From Sipunculus nudus (lineage: Eukaryota > Annelida > Sipuncula > Golfingiida > Sipunculidae): a stretch of DNA of 64,000 bases. Where the stretch lies: assembly GCA_026874595.1 (NCBI GenBank), contig CM049315.1:994501-1058500 (forward strand). Direction: 5' to 3'. Each line of letters starts with the position of its first letter. The stretch's first letter is position 1. A model generated the notes under the pieces. That model saw only the letters and a program-made list of their open reading frames with translations. It had not been told where the DNA came from and did no database searches. The position numbers and the translations under genes were made by a program. This document shows positions 34,901 to 46,218 of the stretch, piece after piece.

Positions 34901-36570
34901 AGTCACATACCTGGTATGTGAATAGGTCCCTTTAACAAAAACATAAAAAATATAAACTTAGTCCAAAACTGTTCAAATAAAACAAATTTTGCATAATAGT
35001 TAATGCATTAAAAGACTGCCCTTTCTTATGCTCTTGACCCTGTTTACTTTCTTTTATGTTTCGGTCGCTTTTTTATATTTTTTAAACCATTTTAACACAA
35101 ACTGAAAGAAATGTCAAAACTAGATTTAAAAAAAGACACCATTCTTTTTTAGGGCTCATAGGAAGGTGAATAACAAAAATCCATAAGGTGTCACATTTTG
35201 ATAAAATTTACTCGTATCGAATATGTTACATATGCACCTACACTATCTGGCCCATTTTTGAGAGCGCAGCGAGATCACTTATTGTGATGGTGGTTTATGG
35301 GGCTAAAACAGTAGCCGCCGCGATTGTTATAGCTCCATGACTATCACGTTTAACTAACAAGAGTTGCAGTATATGTTATATCAATATAAATTATTCCAAA
35401 TTCGGACAGATATTTTGGCCATTTGCTGATTTCAAACTTGATTTGCTGTGAGGTTTTTTTGTCTGTGGGGAAAAAACCTTGCGTTCGTGTTTAAACGGCA
35501 CTACGCCGCTGTAACAACATCACCCTTATTGCCCTTGACCTAATGAGAACGTAGTGAAATTATATTGAATGTTTTATTAAATGCTATAAATATTTCTTTG
35601 GTAGGTTGTTTCTTGTCCCAATTCTGAAACATCTAGGTGACATCGATTTTATAATAAGGAGTCTGTAGTACTGACAAAGCTATCCCTTTCACATATATTT
35701 ATGAAAATACCCAAAATGCAATAAATGAAAATGGTTGGGTATTGCATTTCTGTTTAAGCCTTTTATACTATAACCCACTTATTTTGCTGTTAATGGTGGA
35801 TATAAAATTACTTTAATAAGAAATAGTTTTTATAGTAGATTTTTTGTCAGATCTCGTTAGACACTTTGAACATAAAACTTACCTTTAAGTGATCATAGCA
35901 AACATAATTCAGTTATTAAATTATCGCAACATATTCATTTGTTTCAACTCAGTATGCATAGAGCGCTCTGCGTGCTATAATCGCCGTTCCTTCAGCAGAG
36001 GTTGACCGGACTTAAACCTTGGGTCCATTTTCTAATTACATCGTGTCAACCGGGGATCTACACACTAGTCTGATGGTAACCATTGCATTGGAAGATATAT
36101 CAACAACTGAAGCGAAACTTTTGAATTGATCTCACTACCCAATATTCAGGGAATCGGCAGCATTTATTAAACCCAGCTGGTCGGTTAATTGGAACAACCT
36201 TGGTCCTGATTTAGTATTCACACTGCAAGGTTTGTATAAAAGACCCATATACCTTGCCCCCCACAAATTACGCGTGTCAGTCGCCGACTGGTAAGTTCAT
36301 ATGACTCAGATTCATATGACTCGAGGGTCCTGGACTCGAACTTGTTCCCACAATCGGAGGTTAGGACACGCGAAATCAGGCAGAGTCCAATAAAAAAATC
36401 TGTTACATATTATCAAGACTTATGTTGATGTGCAAACAGAACATTACAAAATAATAACACTATATATACCAAACAATCAATGCACTTAATCAATATAGTA
36501 AAAACGTGTGAATTTAATTAGACATGTGCAAGATAATCTAAAATTTTCATTTTAAAGTGCTGATTTAGGA
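31931..36570. other. Unassigned AT-rich sequence
   Basis: No gene, RNA or element end that I can support. C-runs at about 32814-32827 and 33940 are low-complexity. Small open frames at 32232-32489 and 34517-34753 show no known domain. Confidence 0.5.
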
Positions 36571-36735
36571 TATTTGTAATGGACTCCGGCTCGAACTTGG
36601 AATCTGGTTCCAAATGACTCGGACTCGAAGAAGATAGACTTGGGCTCCAACCTCAAGGACTCGGACTTGGACCCGACTGGATGGGCTTGGTCTTGCAATC
36701 GGACTCGGACTTGGAATCTATGCACCCGACTACAC
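36571..36735 (+). repeat. Degenerate GGACTCGGACTTGGA minisatellite
   Basis: GACTCGGACT and GACTTGGA variants recur about every 12-40 bp with intervening variants. A related GACTCGA stretch lies at about 36300-36345. The minus-strand open frame here is a by-product. Confidence 0.6.
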
Positions 36736-37164
36736 CATTGCTTAAAGATGCATATATTATCAAAACTCAAGTTTACCAGCCAGAACTCCGTCAATAGGAA
36801 AATAGTTCATTAGAGAAGCATGGCTCCAACCTGGACTTTTCAGAATTTGAGTTCCGAATCTATTTTGCGTATCAATGTTGACAGGTCAGCACTAGTGGTC
36901 AGTGTAAACCAGGTTTCATTTCGTAAGGGTTCCCATTAGGAAGTGCTAGGTTGATTCTTTTCTCTCAGCCGTTGATCTGAGTAATTATCCTGGCCAAACC
37001 AACTCCTATTTAAACGCAGGAAGATGCCATCGGTTCCGCCCAGGCAGAATGATCATGTATATAACATGAGTTGTCACATGCCGCAGTGAAACGACTCACT
37101 TATATACCTAGTATATGTGTCTTTTTTTATTTGAGGTTACCGCCTCTGTTTTCATATTGCTATC
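36736..37164. other. Unassigned sequence
   Basis: Nothing recognised. Confidence 0.4.
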
Positions 37165-37350
37165 TTAACTAAGTATTTGTATATCTGCAGAATCCCATTT
37201 CGGGCCCGGACTACGTGACACACGCCTTGTATGTGTTATCGTCTCTGTTACCGGGCCATACCACCGGAGACCCCGAAGTGTGCACCGTCTTGGCAGAGGG
37301 TTCGAACTCACGATCTCCCGGCTTGAATGACGTTCCCAACCCCCGGTCCA
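37165..37350 (-). mobile_element. SINE-like fragment with pol III B-box
   Basis: On the minus strand, CGTGAGTTCGAACCCT is a good B-box, preceded by an anticodon-arm-like GCCGGGAGATC and a degenerate A-box-like TGGACCGGGGGTTGG. A body of about 130 bp follows (CACACTTCGGGGTCTCCGG). The A-box is weak and no tail or target duplication was defined. Confidence 0.45.
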
Positions 37351-37689
37351 CAGAAACCAGTCCTTGTATATTTTGTCTTGATAAACTGAGTTAATGTTAA
37401 GCACATTACTCACAAGTAATTGTGTTACCGAGATAGAGATACTTTATACTATACTATCTTTAAAGAACTGCACCTTCAAGTCACATAATCACGACCAATA
37501 TTATACCTATCTGATATATGGACATTACGGGCCTTGGGCCGAAAGGAGAACCTTTCGCCACAGATTTGTGGGAAAGGCCAGGGGCGATGTTCAAGGAAAA
37601 GTTCTTTTGTAAGATAAAAATCCATCCGTAAAATTTTGGAACGCACTCTTTGCAAAAACTCGTAAGAACTGTTCACAAAATCTCCATAC

Positions 37690-38335
37690 GATGTGCGTAC
37701 AAATCTTTTGATGGTGAGGTGAAAAAGAAATGGTTTGATATAACAAGTACTACCAACAAAAAGGAAGCAAACAGAAGACGAAAAAGCAAGAAAACGGATG
37801 GTGGTCCGCCCCCGATGACTTAAATGGTACAGAAATCAAAATACTGTCAGGTATCGGAGATACAGTTATTGACGGGAAAGATTGAGGTATAGACAGTTTA
37901 GAGACGCCTTCAGCAGTCTTTACCCAAAACGCCTATGAAAGCAGGGATTTTTCTGATCGACTGCCCACATACACTCCATCAGAGACATCAGTGATCACTG
38001 GCTCAGAAAATGACAGTGTAAACCCGTCACATGCATAAAATTCTGCGCCATCAGTCAAAAGAAAGAAAATAAACATATCCAATGAGACGGCAGATTTGCT
38101 CGAAATCGAGAAGAAACGTCTTCATATTGACCAAGAGAGGCTTTTAGTTGAACGAGAGAGACTTGCTGTTGAAATTGAGAGGCGCCATATTGAAAAGGAA
38201 CGTCTTGCATTGGAGAAGAGCCGGTTTTATCCACAAGAAAGCTACACCAGCATACCATACTGTCAATCATCTCAGCAAAGCGAAACTGAAACACTGGAAC
38301 GCTGCACTTACTTCACAATGCAATAATGGCAAGCT
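37690..38335 (+). pseudogene. PIF/Harbinger Myb/SANT-like partner ORF, decayed
   Basis: Encodes a segment typical of the second protein of PIF/Harbinger transposons, which binds DNA and helps the transposase enter the nucleus. EVKKKWFDITSTTNKKEANR is followed by a basic RRRKSKKT and GGPPP. After a frameshift comes NGTEIKILSGIGDTVIDGKD, then a stop, then a Ser/Thr-rich stretch (about 37890-38035) and an Arg/Glu/Leu coiled-coil tail (38096-38220). The SANT helices upstream of 37690 are not clear. It lies 2.8 kb from the minus-strand transposase remnant at 41130-42800, so the two face each other. Stops and frameshifts make it non-functional. Confidence 0.72.
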
Positions 38336-38906
38336 AAACTACATTAAAACTTTTAAACTTTGTCAACGCGCTAAAGGCCAAATGAAATTGGAAATCATAA
38401 AATAATATCATCCCAGATTAGAGAGAGGTTAGGTTTTTCATTCAAAAGAATTTTTTGTTTGTTCAGTCCTCAGGTTATGTAATTCAGAGACAAATTAGGA
38501 TTAAGGACCTATTTCTACAGTTACTGTTTAGCAAACCCAGCCAATTCACAATTCATTTCACAATTGCAGTATTATCTGGAATGTGCAAATTTAACACGGC
38601 GTCTGAGGAAGAAGAAAGATATTTTGTAGACTTGGTAAAGACTGCATATGAAATATGTAGTAGTATGTTATTAAGCTCATCGGAAACACAGTCATCGATC
38701 TAAAGGGAGTTGTTGGATGAATGCTTGACATGCGGAGTTAAAGTAGGGGATGTTCTGACTGTTGTTGCATTAAGTCCATCATCTGACGAGGATGCTATAG
38801 TTTAAGAATAGCTCACATTTTGAGCAACATTAATATCGTTATCATATAGAACTATTAATTGGAATGAGTAGAATAAGCAGTTGACACGGGTTTTTTTTAT
38901 GAACGT
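38336..38906. other. Probable Harbinger interior, unassigned
   Basis: No recognised domain. It lies between the two Harbinger coding remnants. An 82-codon frame at 38455-38703 is of unknown meaning. Confidence 0.35.
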
Positions 38907-39060
38907 TATGTTATACCATATAAGTTGATCCCTTTTATCAAGTATTAAGTTTTAAGTATTGCTCATCATTTTATGTCTCATTTATGTTATACCATAAAAG
39001 TTGATCCCTTTTATCAAGTATTAAGTTTAAAGTGTTGCTCTTCATTCTATATCTCATCAA
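38907..39060 (+). repeat. 76-bp tandem duplication
   Basis: TTATACCATA(T/A)AAGTTGATCC occurs at 38911 and again at 38987, followed in both by CCTTTTATCAAGTATTAAGTTT. Two units with a few substitutions. Confidence 0.8.
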
Positions 39061-39265
39061 TGTAATAAGCCTTTCTTTGGATTTTTTAACAAATGTTAAC
39101 ATTTAATAACGTTATGATGATTGCATGTAATTCTCGTATTATAATATGTATGGTAATTTAGTAAAATGTGTATCACTTATTGTTTTGTTGAATGTTCAGC
39201 TTGTCATGGCTGAATTGTTTTCTTGCGCTTTTATCGTAACACTTGTTCTTGCTCATTCTCAGAAG

Positions 39266-39268
<3 letters not shown>

Positions 39269-39319
<51 letters not shown>
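39269..39319. repeat. (TA)n microsatellite left of solo LTR
   Basis: Pure TA run that continues as (TA)n on the other side of the LTR at 40153. Confidence 0.95.
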
Positions 39320-39323
<4 letters not shown>

Positions 39324-40148
39324 ACGGAACCTAATATAAACAGATTACGTATGCGTGATGAACAAAAATTCTGTAACGGAGATAAAAAAAAATCAGATTC
39401 TGTAACACTAGGCAGGTGAAATGTCTAGGGGAATGAATAAAGAAGTCAGTGGGGTTTTTTTTGTTAACAAATAACTATAATTTATTCTTAAAACAACCCT
39501 AACATTACAATACACTAAATCAATACAATTATATAGTAAAACAGCGGTATAACAACAAATCAATACAATCACACAGAAAAATGAACAATGTGCACATTAC
39601 CTGGATACCAACACCGTCACAATGATAAATTCTTTAAATGTATACTCTCGGAGAATTACAGTCCAGTGTAAAACTCTTGTAACAATCCAGTAAGTAAACA
39701 AGTAAACTGAAGTCCAAATGCACAAAATCCAGGAGAAACTCTGAAGAAAATCTATAATTGCCGCACACATCGGATAAGGTTCCAGAAACAGACACACGCT
39801 TCTGCGTCCGCTTGAAATCTTCTGTGCTCTCTGCTCCGGCTCTAAAACACAGCCCCTTTGTAAATACTCTTCACCCCAAGCCGAGAATTTTCACTTCTGG
39901 AACAGTCTATGAGATCTTACACAACACAGTAAACACGCACCACATGAATCATCTAGGAGAACATCGCTGTGTGTCTCTACACACCATGGTATACACGTGA
40001 CTCACGACCAGACGAGAAAGCCCCTAGCTAGCATGACAACGAGAGTTCAACCAGTACGGATTAAACATAGAATGGAACAAACGGCCCGGCGACGGTGTCA
40101 CAACACGAGTTACGCCCGTGTCACGCAAAAAAAAGAGCACCTGTATTA

Positions 40149-40152
<4 letters not shown>
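39320..40152 (-). mobile_element. Solo LTR of the element A family inserted in a (TA)n tract
   Basis: Starts TGTTACGGAACC and ends CCTGTATTAAACA (the final TGTTAC/GTAACA symmetry is slightly altered). Internal blocks match the element A 3' LTR and the solo LTR at 5114, for example CATGCGTGATGAAC-like and 'cagattctgtaacac'. It is 833 bp with TA repeats on both sides, so the target was the microsatellite itself. It also splits the Harbinger interval. Confidence 0.9.

Positions 40153-40202
<50 letters not shown>
40153..40202. repeat. (TA)n microsatellite right of solo LTR
   Basis: Continuation of the tract split by the LTR. Confidence 0.95.
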
Positions 40203-40203
<1 letters not shown>

Positions 40204-41129
40204 CAGTCTTAAATATATAAGGACTCTGTTAAATTTAATTCCTGAACAGGATATTTGATATCGGGCAATTTTTTCATGAAAAGCTCATTTATTTTTTTAT
40301 TAACTAATTATTATTGTATGTAATTTTAAGGATATATTAAATCCCATACTCTTACATTTCCAAACAATTAGAAAATTAGTAATATTAAAAGCCTTACCGC
40401 TTTAAATGACCTGTCGATGATTTCATTTTTTTTAAATAGCATAGATAATATTAACAAATATTTTAAGTCTCTGTTGGTTCTGTATTATAATTTTATATTG
40501 TTCAGAAGAAATAAACCTGTCCTTTGTTCTTTTTCAGAGAAGTTCCTTTCCTAAGGTAATTGTTTAACGTGAACTGCAGAAGAATAAACTATAAGAGTAA
40601 TATGAAAAACTTTATATCGTTTGTGCAAACGTTTAAAGGACAACTATAATGCAGCACCTGTTTTGACATATCTCTTTTACAATCAAGTATACTGAAAAAT
40701 GTAATGTCACGTAGGTATACACTGAATCTCGCATATACTGCCAACTCGATGGATGTTGAAGCAATATCTTAATTTAATATTATCACGCCCAAAGATAGCT
40801 ATCAGTAAACACAATTTAATAAAAATGTTTTATTTAAGAAATTAAAACTATTGTGGTCATTCGGCACGTTTATTTTCATTTGCCTTGCAACAAAATAAAC
40901 CTAGAAACTTTATAAGAAATGTCCTGCACATATCGATATATTACATATTAATTGGGGAGGATTTATGTGCATCTCTATACATCATAGAGTCTTTAATCTA
41001 TTATTTCACTTGTGTGCTTGTATAAAAAGTAAACAGCTTGCATAAGTCAAATATTTAATAAACTCACAGATAACAAATGAAAAAATTAGGACATCTGAAG
41101 AAGAAAGTTCTTCCTAAAGCACGTTCCGG
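40203..41129. other. Unassigned AT-rich sequence
   Basis: Nothing recognised. Probably interior or 3' flank of the Harbinger transposase gene. Confidence 0.4.
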
Positions 41130-41693
41130 CGGATCTCGGTAAATGTTCTTCATCTGAAACGGTCCTGTATCAGCTGTTCTCTTCTTGTGGCACCATCACG
41201 TAGTGGTCCCCGGTATTCAGCTTCATCTTCTTCTTCCCTTTCTTCATCTTGCCTCACTTCGTCTTCCAGGGGCAAACCGTAAGTAATACACATGTTATGT
41301 AGAGCTACTATTGCAAATATAACTTTTGCGCTTTATCCAGGGGCGAACATTAAACATCCGCCGAAACGCATCTTCAGGACACCTATGGCTCTCTCAATGA
41401 TATTTCTTGTGCGACGATGAATGCTATTGTATCTCTCCTCAGCTCGTGTTCTGGGATTCGATGTTTGCGTCATCAGCTACTGTCGTAGTGGGTATCCACT
41501 GTCACCAAGTAACCATTCGTTCGTAATAGTACTATCTTCAAATTTGTTGGGAAGGGCCGAGTTTGCTAACATAAAACTATCGTGTGTGCTGCCTGGCCAC
41601 TTTGCCACTATGTTTATGAATTTCATGGAAGCGTCACAGACTAAATGGACATTCAAAGCATAATAGCCTTTACGACAGACATATACATGCTCC

Positions 41694-42246
41694 TAGCCCA
41701 TAAGAATGAACTCCACAATTGCTTTTTTCAGTGACTGACGCAATGTGGAGTCCATAGATTGCACCTGCAATTAACTGTGATTAAAACACTCTATACACAA
41801 CTGTGAGATTTAACATATATCCATTGATTAATGTTTTAGTACATCTATTTGTATTGTATATTTGAACACTAGAAAACATTACTGTTCTGTTCTCAGGCCT
41901 ATTTTGCACCAAGGAAGTTAAAATATGAACATAATAGTACACAGGCCTAAAAGCTTATACAGGACTGTCACCAAATGCAAGATGTCTACCGGGGCTGTTA
42001 ATGCTTCGATTCTCTCTGGACAAATAATATCAGTTGTTGATGTTACAGGTGCCCAATGCTTTCCAGAATGGCCTTTCGACATACAACATCATGTGAACAT
42101 TGGTTTGTTAAAACCATAGGAAATATTTTTATTCAATTTCCTTTCTAAGAGTAACAGATCGCATCGTGCTATAACCCCAGTTAGCCCTTTGGTGGGCCGG
42201 CGACGCAACAGAAACCTGAAACCTGTTGCGTCGCCTTCGGCGGCTA
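41694..42246. mobile_element. Small TIR insertion inside the Harbinger transposase (9-bp target duplication)
   Basis: ACATGCTCC at 41685-41693 is repeated at 42247-42255, and the interrupted transposase reading resumes across it. Ends TAGCCC... and ...GGCTA give a 5-bp inverted terminus. The right end contains the perfect hairpin GCGACGCAACAG/CTGTTGCGTCGC (42200-42234) with an 11-base loop. No coding function seen in about 553 bp. Confidence 0.7.
42200..42234. repeat. 12-bp perfect hairpin at the insertion end
   Basis: GCGACGCAACAG and CTGTTGCGTCGC around an 11-base loop AAACCTGAAAC. Confidence 0.8.
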
Positions 42247-42800
42247 ACATGCTCCTCGATACGTGGGCCAAGAATTATTATTAGAATCAATCAATGGCAC
42301 CATGACACCAAGAACCTGAGGGAACCCAGCTGTTTCATGGAAACCAGCTTTTATCATCTGTTGTTGCCCTTGTTCCATGGGAAAGTAAATAAGACGGTCA
42401 ACCTTGCGACACATAGCACGTGATACCGACGAGATTGTCCGACACATTGATGCCCTGCTTACTTCATGCATATCTGCTGAAATACCCTGGAAACATCCGG
42501 AGGCATAGAATCTTAGAGCAATCAGTGTTTGTAGTGATACTGGAAGGGCTTAAGACCTTTTAGTTTGCCTCACAAGGTCCATTCTCAGCATTTCACTGAG
42601 TTAAAAAAAACAAGCCCCTGACATACGGTATTTTGCCATCAGTTCATCGTCCTCCATGTTGTCCAAAGGATTAATTCTATCTCTAAATAAACGGAGACCT
42701 CGGCGTCTTATGCGTTGTTTATTTTGTTCTAAAACGTGAACGAAGAAAGCTGCTGCCTTTTTTGCTCTGTTGTCACTGACCGACCAAAATGTGGACAAAA

Positions 42801-43280
42801 ATCATGCGTACGCATGGGTCAGACTGATCGTAGATTTACGAACTCAGATACGCATTTCCTTACGCAAGAAAGATACGAGAACACTTCGTAAAATTTGCGA
42901 ACAGAGATACGAACTTCGTACGCATGATTTCATTAGTAAGAACACTCTGTGAACACCGTCCCAGGTTCTCAGCTAAAATGAAATCGTGACCCCGTGTACG
43001 GGTTCCCTGAGCCACCGCAACACGTGATGTTTCAGGCAGTGGGAACATGTATAACATTCCTTGGGAACAGGATCTCCTGATTAAGAGGTGTTGTGGCCCG
43101 AACATGGACGTGCATGATTGTGAAACACCTGCTGTAAGCATTATTAGCAAACTAACAACGCAATGGCGTGCAAGCTATGTTTATGTTGGCACTAGTGGTC
43201 GCGCCCAATACATGTTGATGCTACATGCTTTGTTAATGCTAAGGTCCCTTTTAAAAAATTAAGCTTCTTCAAATATAAAT
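42801..43280. other. Unassigned sequence, possibly Harbinger end
   Basis: Contains several 'ttacga/cgtacgcat' phrases near 42800-42930 that give local symmetry. No TIR was established and no known domain seen. Confidence 0.35.
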
Positions 43281-43466
43281 CTGTCTTCTCTGCTCCATAT
43301 TACTCTATTACTACTGAATCTCAGTATTTTTACAGCAGATATACGGAAAATATGCTGTCCTGAAATAGTCATCTTGGCAGATAAAGCGTGTATTTCGCTT
43401 AATCCCCATATTTGAGTAAAATCCTAATCAAACTTTAACTTAAAGGTAAGTCTCGTTTAATCATAT

Positions 43467-44338
43467 AATTTAACTCTCATGGATCATTAGGGATTACCCG
43501 AGATTTCAAAGCTGATGTGAACACGAACACAATCATATTCAATACACAGAAATTTAATAACCGAAAACAGAAGATTCAAAATCCTGTTTCTGTAAGATGG
43601 TTTTGTTGTAAAACTGACCAGCCTGACCTTGTACTGTGCGGCCTGAATGTTTTTGCGTCTATTCCGGCTTTGGGCATCACGTCTTTAATCCGTCAGCCAT
43701 TTGTATTACTTGTGACAGGCAAATAAGGTTTCCTATAACTTATAAACAACTGTAAACAACCATTCCGAAGCTGTTTTGTTTTCAACAGGTATTGGTGCAA
43801 AACTGTGAGCTTACAAAGCCTGTGATCCTCAGAAAAAAAGATATGTTAATCACTGGTTGTTCACGTCTTGGTCTTGGCTGTTTAACTACCTTGTCTATAA
43901 TAAAATCTTTACCTGCTCTACTAGTAATCACAGTATCTAGATCTAGTAAATGTATCGACTGGCATCTTTGTGCTGATGTAAGTGCTTACAGCATAACAAT
44001 TGTTTTGTTAAATCTTTAAGTGACAAAACTGATAATGGTTCCAAAGATTTCAAATAGTTTAACACAATATTTGTATCCAGGTTGCCTGATATCTAGTCTG
44101 CCCTCAAATACTCCTTTCATCTTTTCCATCACTGAACCTCGATAGTAACAGTCTCTACACTGACGAAAAAATTTCGTTTGTCCAACAAAACCAAAATTCC
44201 TCGATTTAACAGTTTAAACGGATAAAAGAAGTCAGCTGACGTAAACACTTGTTGCTGCTCCAGCAAGCGAACGCGAATTGAGCTCTACGCATGCGCGTGT
44301 ACCTCGGGCAATCCCTAATGATCCATGAGAGTAAAATG
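43467..44338. mobile_element. TIR element with 30-bp near-perfect inverted ends, unknown family
   Basis: ACTCTCATGGATCATTAGGG at 43473 onward reappears in reverse complement ending at 44332. The 30-bp arms match at 29 of 30 positions, with a few further matching bases outside. The 872-bp interior has no recognised domain. No clear target duplication was found. It replaces part of repeat C copy 3. Confidence 0.65.
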
Positions 44339-44912
44339 GGATAAACAGGTTCAACGCACAAGGCTGCAAGGTGAAGCATGGACGGAGGCCAATTTCTCTT
44401 GTAAGGCACACAAAAATGGAAGTTATCTACTTTCTTAGTTCTCACCATGTCTGTTTAGGCAGATCTGTGTTTGTAAACATTTTATTTCTGATGAGGAGAT
44501 CTGTTAATCAACTGAGTTATATAACATACGGGGTATTCACTCCGCCCTCGGATAGTCGGCCTCTCCCGAGTTCAGGCAGAAGTAGGACATTTTGAAAACA
44601 GGACTGGGCGGGGGGGGGGGGGGGCAGAACCACAAGCGCTTGACATAATGTCCATATCAGCCTAACAGGTAGACGAGGTAAGTCATTGAAGTAAAAATAG
44701 ATTGAATGCAAAGCAAAAGTGTGATGTTGGGAGGGACTAGATGGTTTATTTAAGATGTAAATCCTGAACTGAAATGGAGGCCGGTGACGGTGTGGCCGGA
44801 GTCTTATTTCCCTCTAATTATCGCCCAGTCCAATGTTATAATATTGTGTCAAGCGCCTGTGGGCAGAACATATATCTTTATTTTTTTATAGGAAGGGCCA
44901 CATATCCTACCG

Positions 44913-45283
44913 CATTCACTACGCTTCGGCGTGATGTAATCAGTTCGGCAAAGTCAAAAGAAAAGGCCTCGCTCACCTCCTGGGGAGTCTTCCAGGGCTG
45001 GCATCAATCACGGAACGGAACATACGAACGCGGTACAGCGGCCTAATTTACGTTATGGAACAGAACAAAGATATAGAAAGTGTCATAACTTTTAAATGGG
45101 TGAATGCTTCATGACATTATGAATAGTAATAAACGTTTTTCAACATTTGCGATTTGTTATTTGTTAACTGTTCCGCGTTCCGTGTTTTAGGCCAGCCAAG
45201 GAAGACCCCCCCCCCCAGGAGGTGTGAGGCCTTTTGTTTTGACTTTGCCGAACTGATTTAAAAAGGCCGAAGCGTAGTTAATG
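44913..45283. mobile_element. MITE, second copy, 371 bp, 7/9 target duplication
   Basis: Begins CATTCACTACGCTTCGGC and ends GGCCGAAGCGTAGTTAATG, with the same subterminal CAGTTCGGC/GCCGAACTG arms as the copy at 23210. Flanks ATCCTACCG (44904-44912) and GGCCTACCG (45284-45292) agree at 7 of 9 positions, confirming the 9-bp duplication. The extra ~215 bp in the middle includes GGAACGGAAC/GTTCCGCGTTCC inverted segments. Confidence 0.82.
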
Positions 45284-45759
45284 GGCCTACCGTTCTAAAC
45301 ATTATTCAGAATTTGAATTATTAAAGCCTGTGTGATCTGAATTATACAATCTAGAGGTTAAAAAAGAAGGCTCTCTTTCTGTCTTAATAACAAAAAAACA
45401 TGATATCAAGGCTTATACTAAAAATTTTGCAGTCATGCTTTTAGTAAGATAAGATCAGATCAGATAAAATTTACAAGCCTTCAGTTCTAAGAATTTGTTG
45501 TTGACTTGCAATTCATTACATAAAAATAAATACATAAAAATGATACATAAAGATACATAAAAAACACACAACGTATTGACTTTCCATGTAAAAATGAGCA
45601 TGTAAAGAAGATAAAACAGATAATTCTTCAGGTAAATAACATAATCGAACTATAAATTATGCTTAATCGAACAAGTTTTAAGGCACAAATTAAGGCTATT
45701 TTGAGCCAAACTTTTTTCTAATTTGTGTCCACCAAAAAATATTTATGGGGGGTCCAATA

Positions 45760-45761
<2 letters not shown>

Positions 45762-45816
<55 letters not shown>
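45762..45816. repeat. (TA)n microsatellite between repeat C copy 3 and repeat F copy 2
   Basis: Pure TA run. Confidence 0.95.
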
Positions 45817-45823
<7 letters not shown>

Positions 45824-46168
45824 CTACAGCAGATCCCCGACCCCTCTGTGTATTTGCACACTTTTATAGAACCAGCGAAGTGACGTCACGGTAGTGACGT
45901 CAGAGTACTACCCACTACATGTGTTGGCACAGCAACTTTGCATGCACCAGGGAGAACAGGTGGCCTCATATGGTGTGCGGCATATATTATATAGAGCGAT
46001 GACTCTCTATATAAATATGCCGCACACCAAACATGTCCCCCAGGCCCCCTGGTTTCGCAACCTTTGTACAATATACCTGTACAATCTAACAACATAATCA
46101 GTATCTTCAAAAAAGTTGTATCCATGGCACTTTTCTGTCTAGAACCTCGTCATAAATTTCATGGTTGT

Positions 46169-46180
<12 letters not shown>
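45817..46180 (+). repeat. Repeat F, copy 2
   Basis: The right ~145 bp matches the reverse complement of 4456-4600. The left part differs and contains GTGACGTCACGGTAGTGACG and a long hairpin at 45972-46028. It is flanked by TA tracts on both sides, as in copy 1. Confidence 0.55.
45972..46028. repeat. ~24-bp near-perfect hairpin in repeat F
   Basis: Left arm GGTGTGCGGCATAT...ATATAGAG pairs with CTCTATATA...ATATGCCGCACACC with one bulge, around a short loop. Could form a cruciform or an RNA hairpin if transcribed. Confidence 0.75.

Positions 46181-46215
<35 letters not shown>
46181..46215. repeat. (TA)n microsatellite at the left end of element B
   Basis: CA repeats grade into TA repeats that run into the LTR start. 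Confidence 0.9.

Positions 46216-46218
<3 letters not shown>

Larger units (their letters stand above)
41130..42800 (-). pseudogene. PIF/Harbinger (HARBI1-like) transposase, interrupted and decayed
   Basis: Reading leftwards from 42798: FRDRINPLDNMEDDELMAKY is the family N-terminal motif. Then LPVSLQTLIALRFYASGCFQ and EVSRASMCRTISSVSRA form the HTH-like part, and AGFPQVLG followed by GAID gives the first catalytic Asp. The reading is then interrupted by the insertion at 41694-42246 and resumes with HVYVCRKGYYALNVHLVCDA, WPGSTHDSFM (second Asp), LLGDSGYPL and TRNIIERAIGVLKMRFGG (the Glu). The C-terminal tail continues to about 41140. There are stops after KRS and after the GAID region, and a frameshift near 42290. 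DDE nucleases of this family cut and join the element ends. It pairs with the Myb-like remnant at 37690-38335. Confidence 0.88.
43281..45761 (-). repeat. Repeat C, copy 3 (inverted, rearranged)
   Basis: In reverse complement it matches repeat C copy 1 in blocks: 43281-43390 to about 10424-10545, 44360-44560 to about 9470-9690, 44560-44660 to the C-rich and 'gaggccgactatcc' region, and 45320-45761 to about 8374-8720. It is more diverged than copy 2. Between the blocks lie a TIR element (43467-44338) and the longer MITE (44913-45283). Like copy 1, its inner end abuts a TA tract with the phrase 'tatactattg'. Confidence 0.7.

Noticed and set aside
44598-44624. Long G/C runs (8864, 17175, 32814, 44608, 58320, 59785, 61181) as quadruplex regulators
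   Set aside because: They are single homopolymer runs, mostly inside repeats, and likely slippage products or sequencing-prone tracts.
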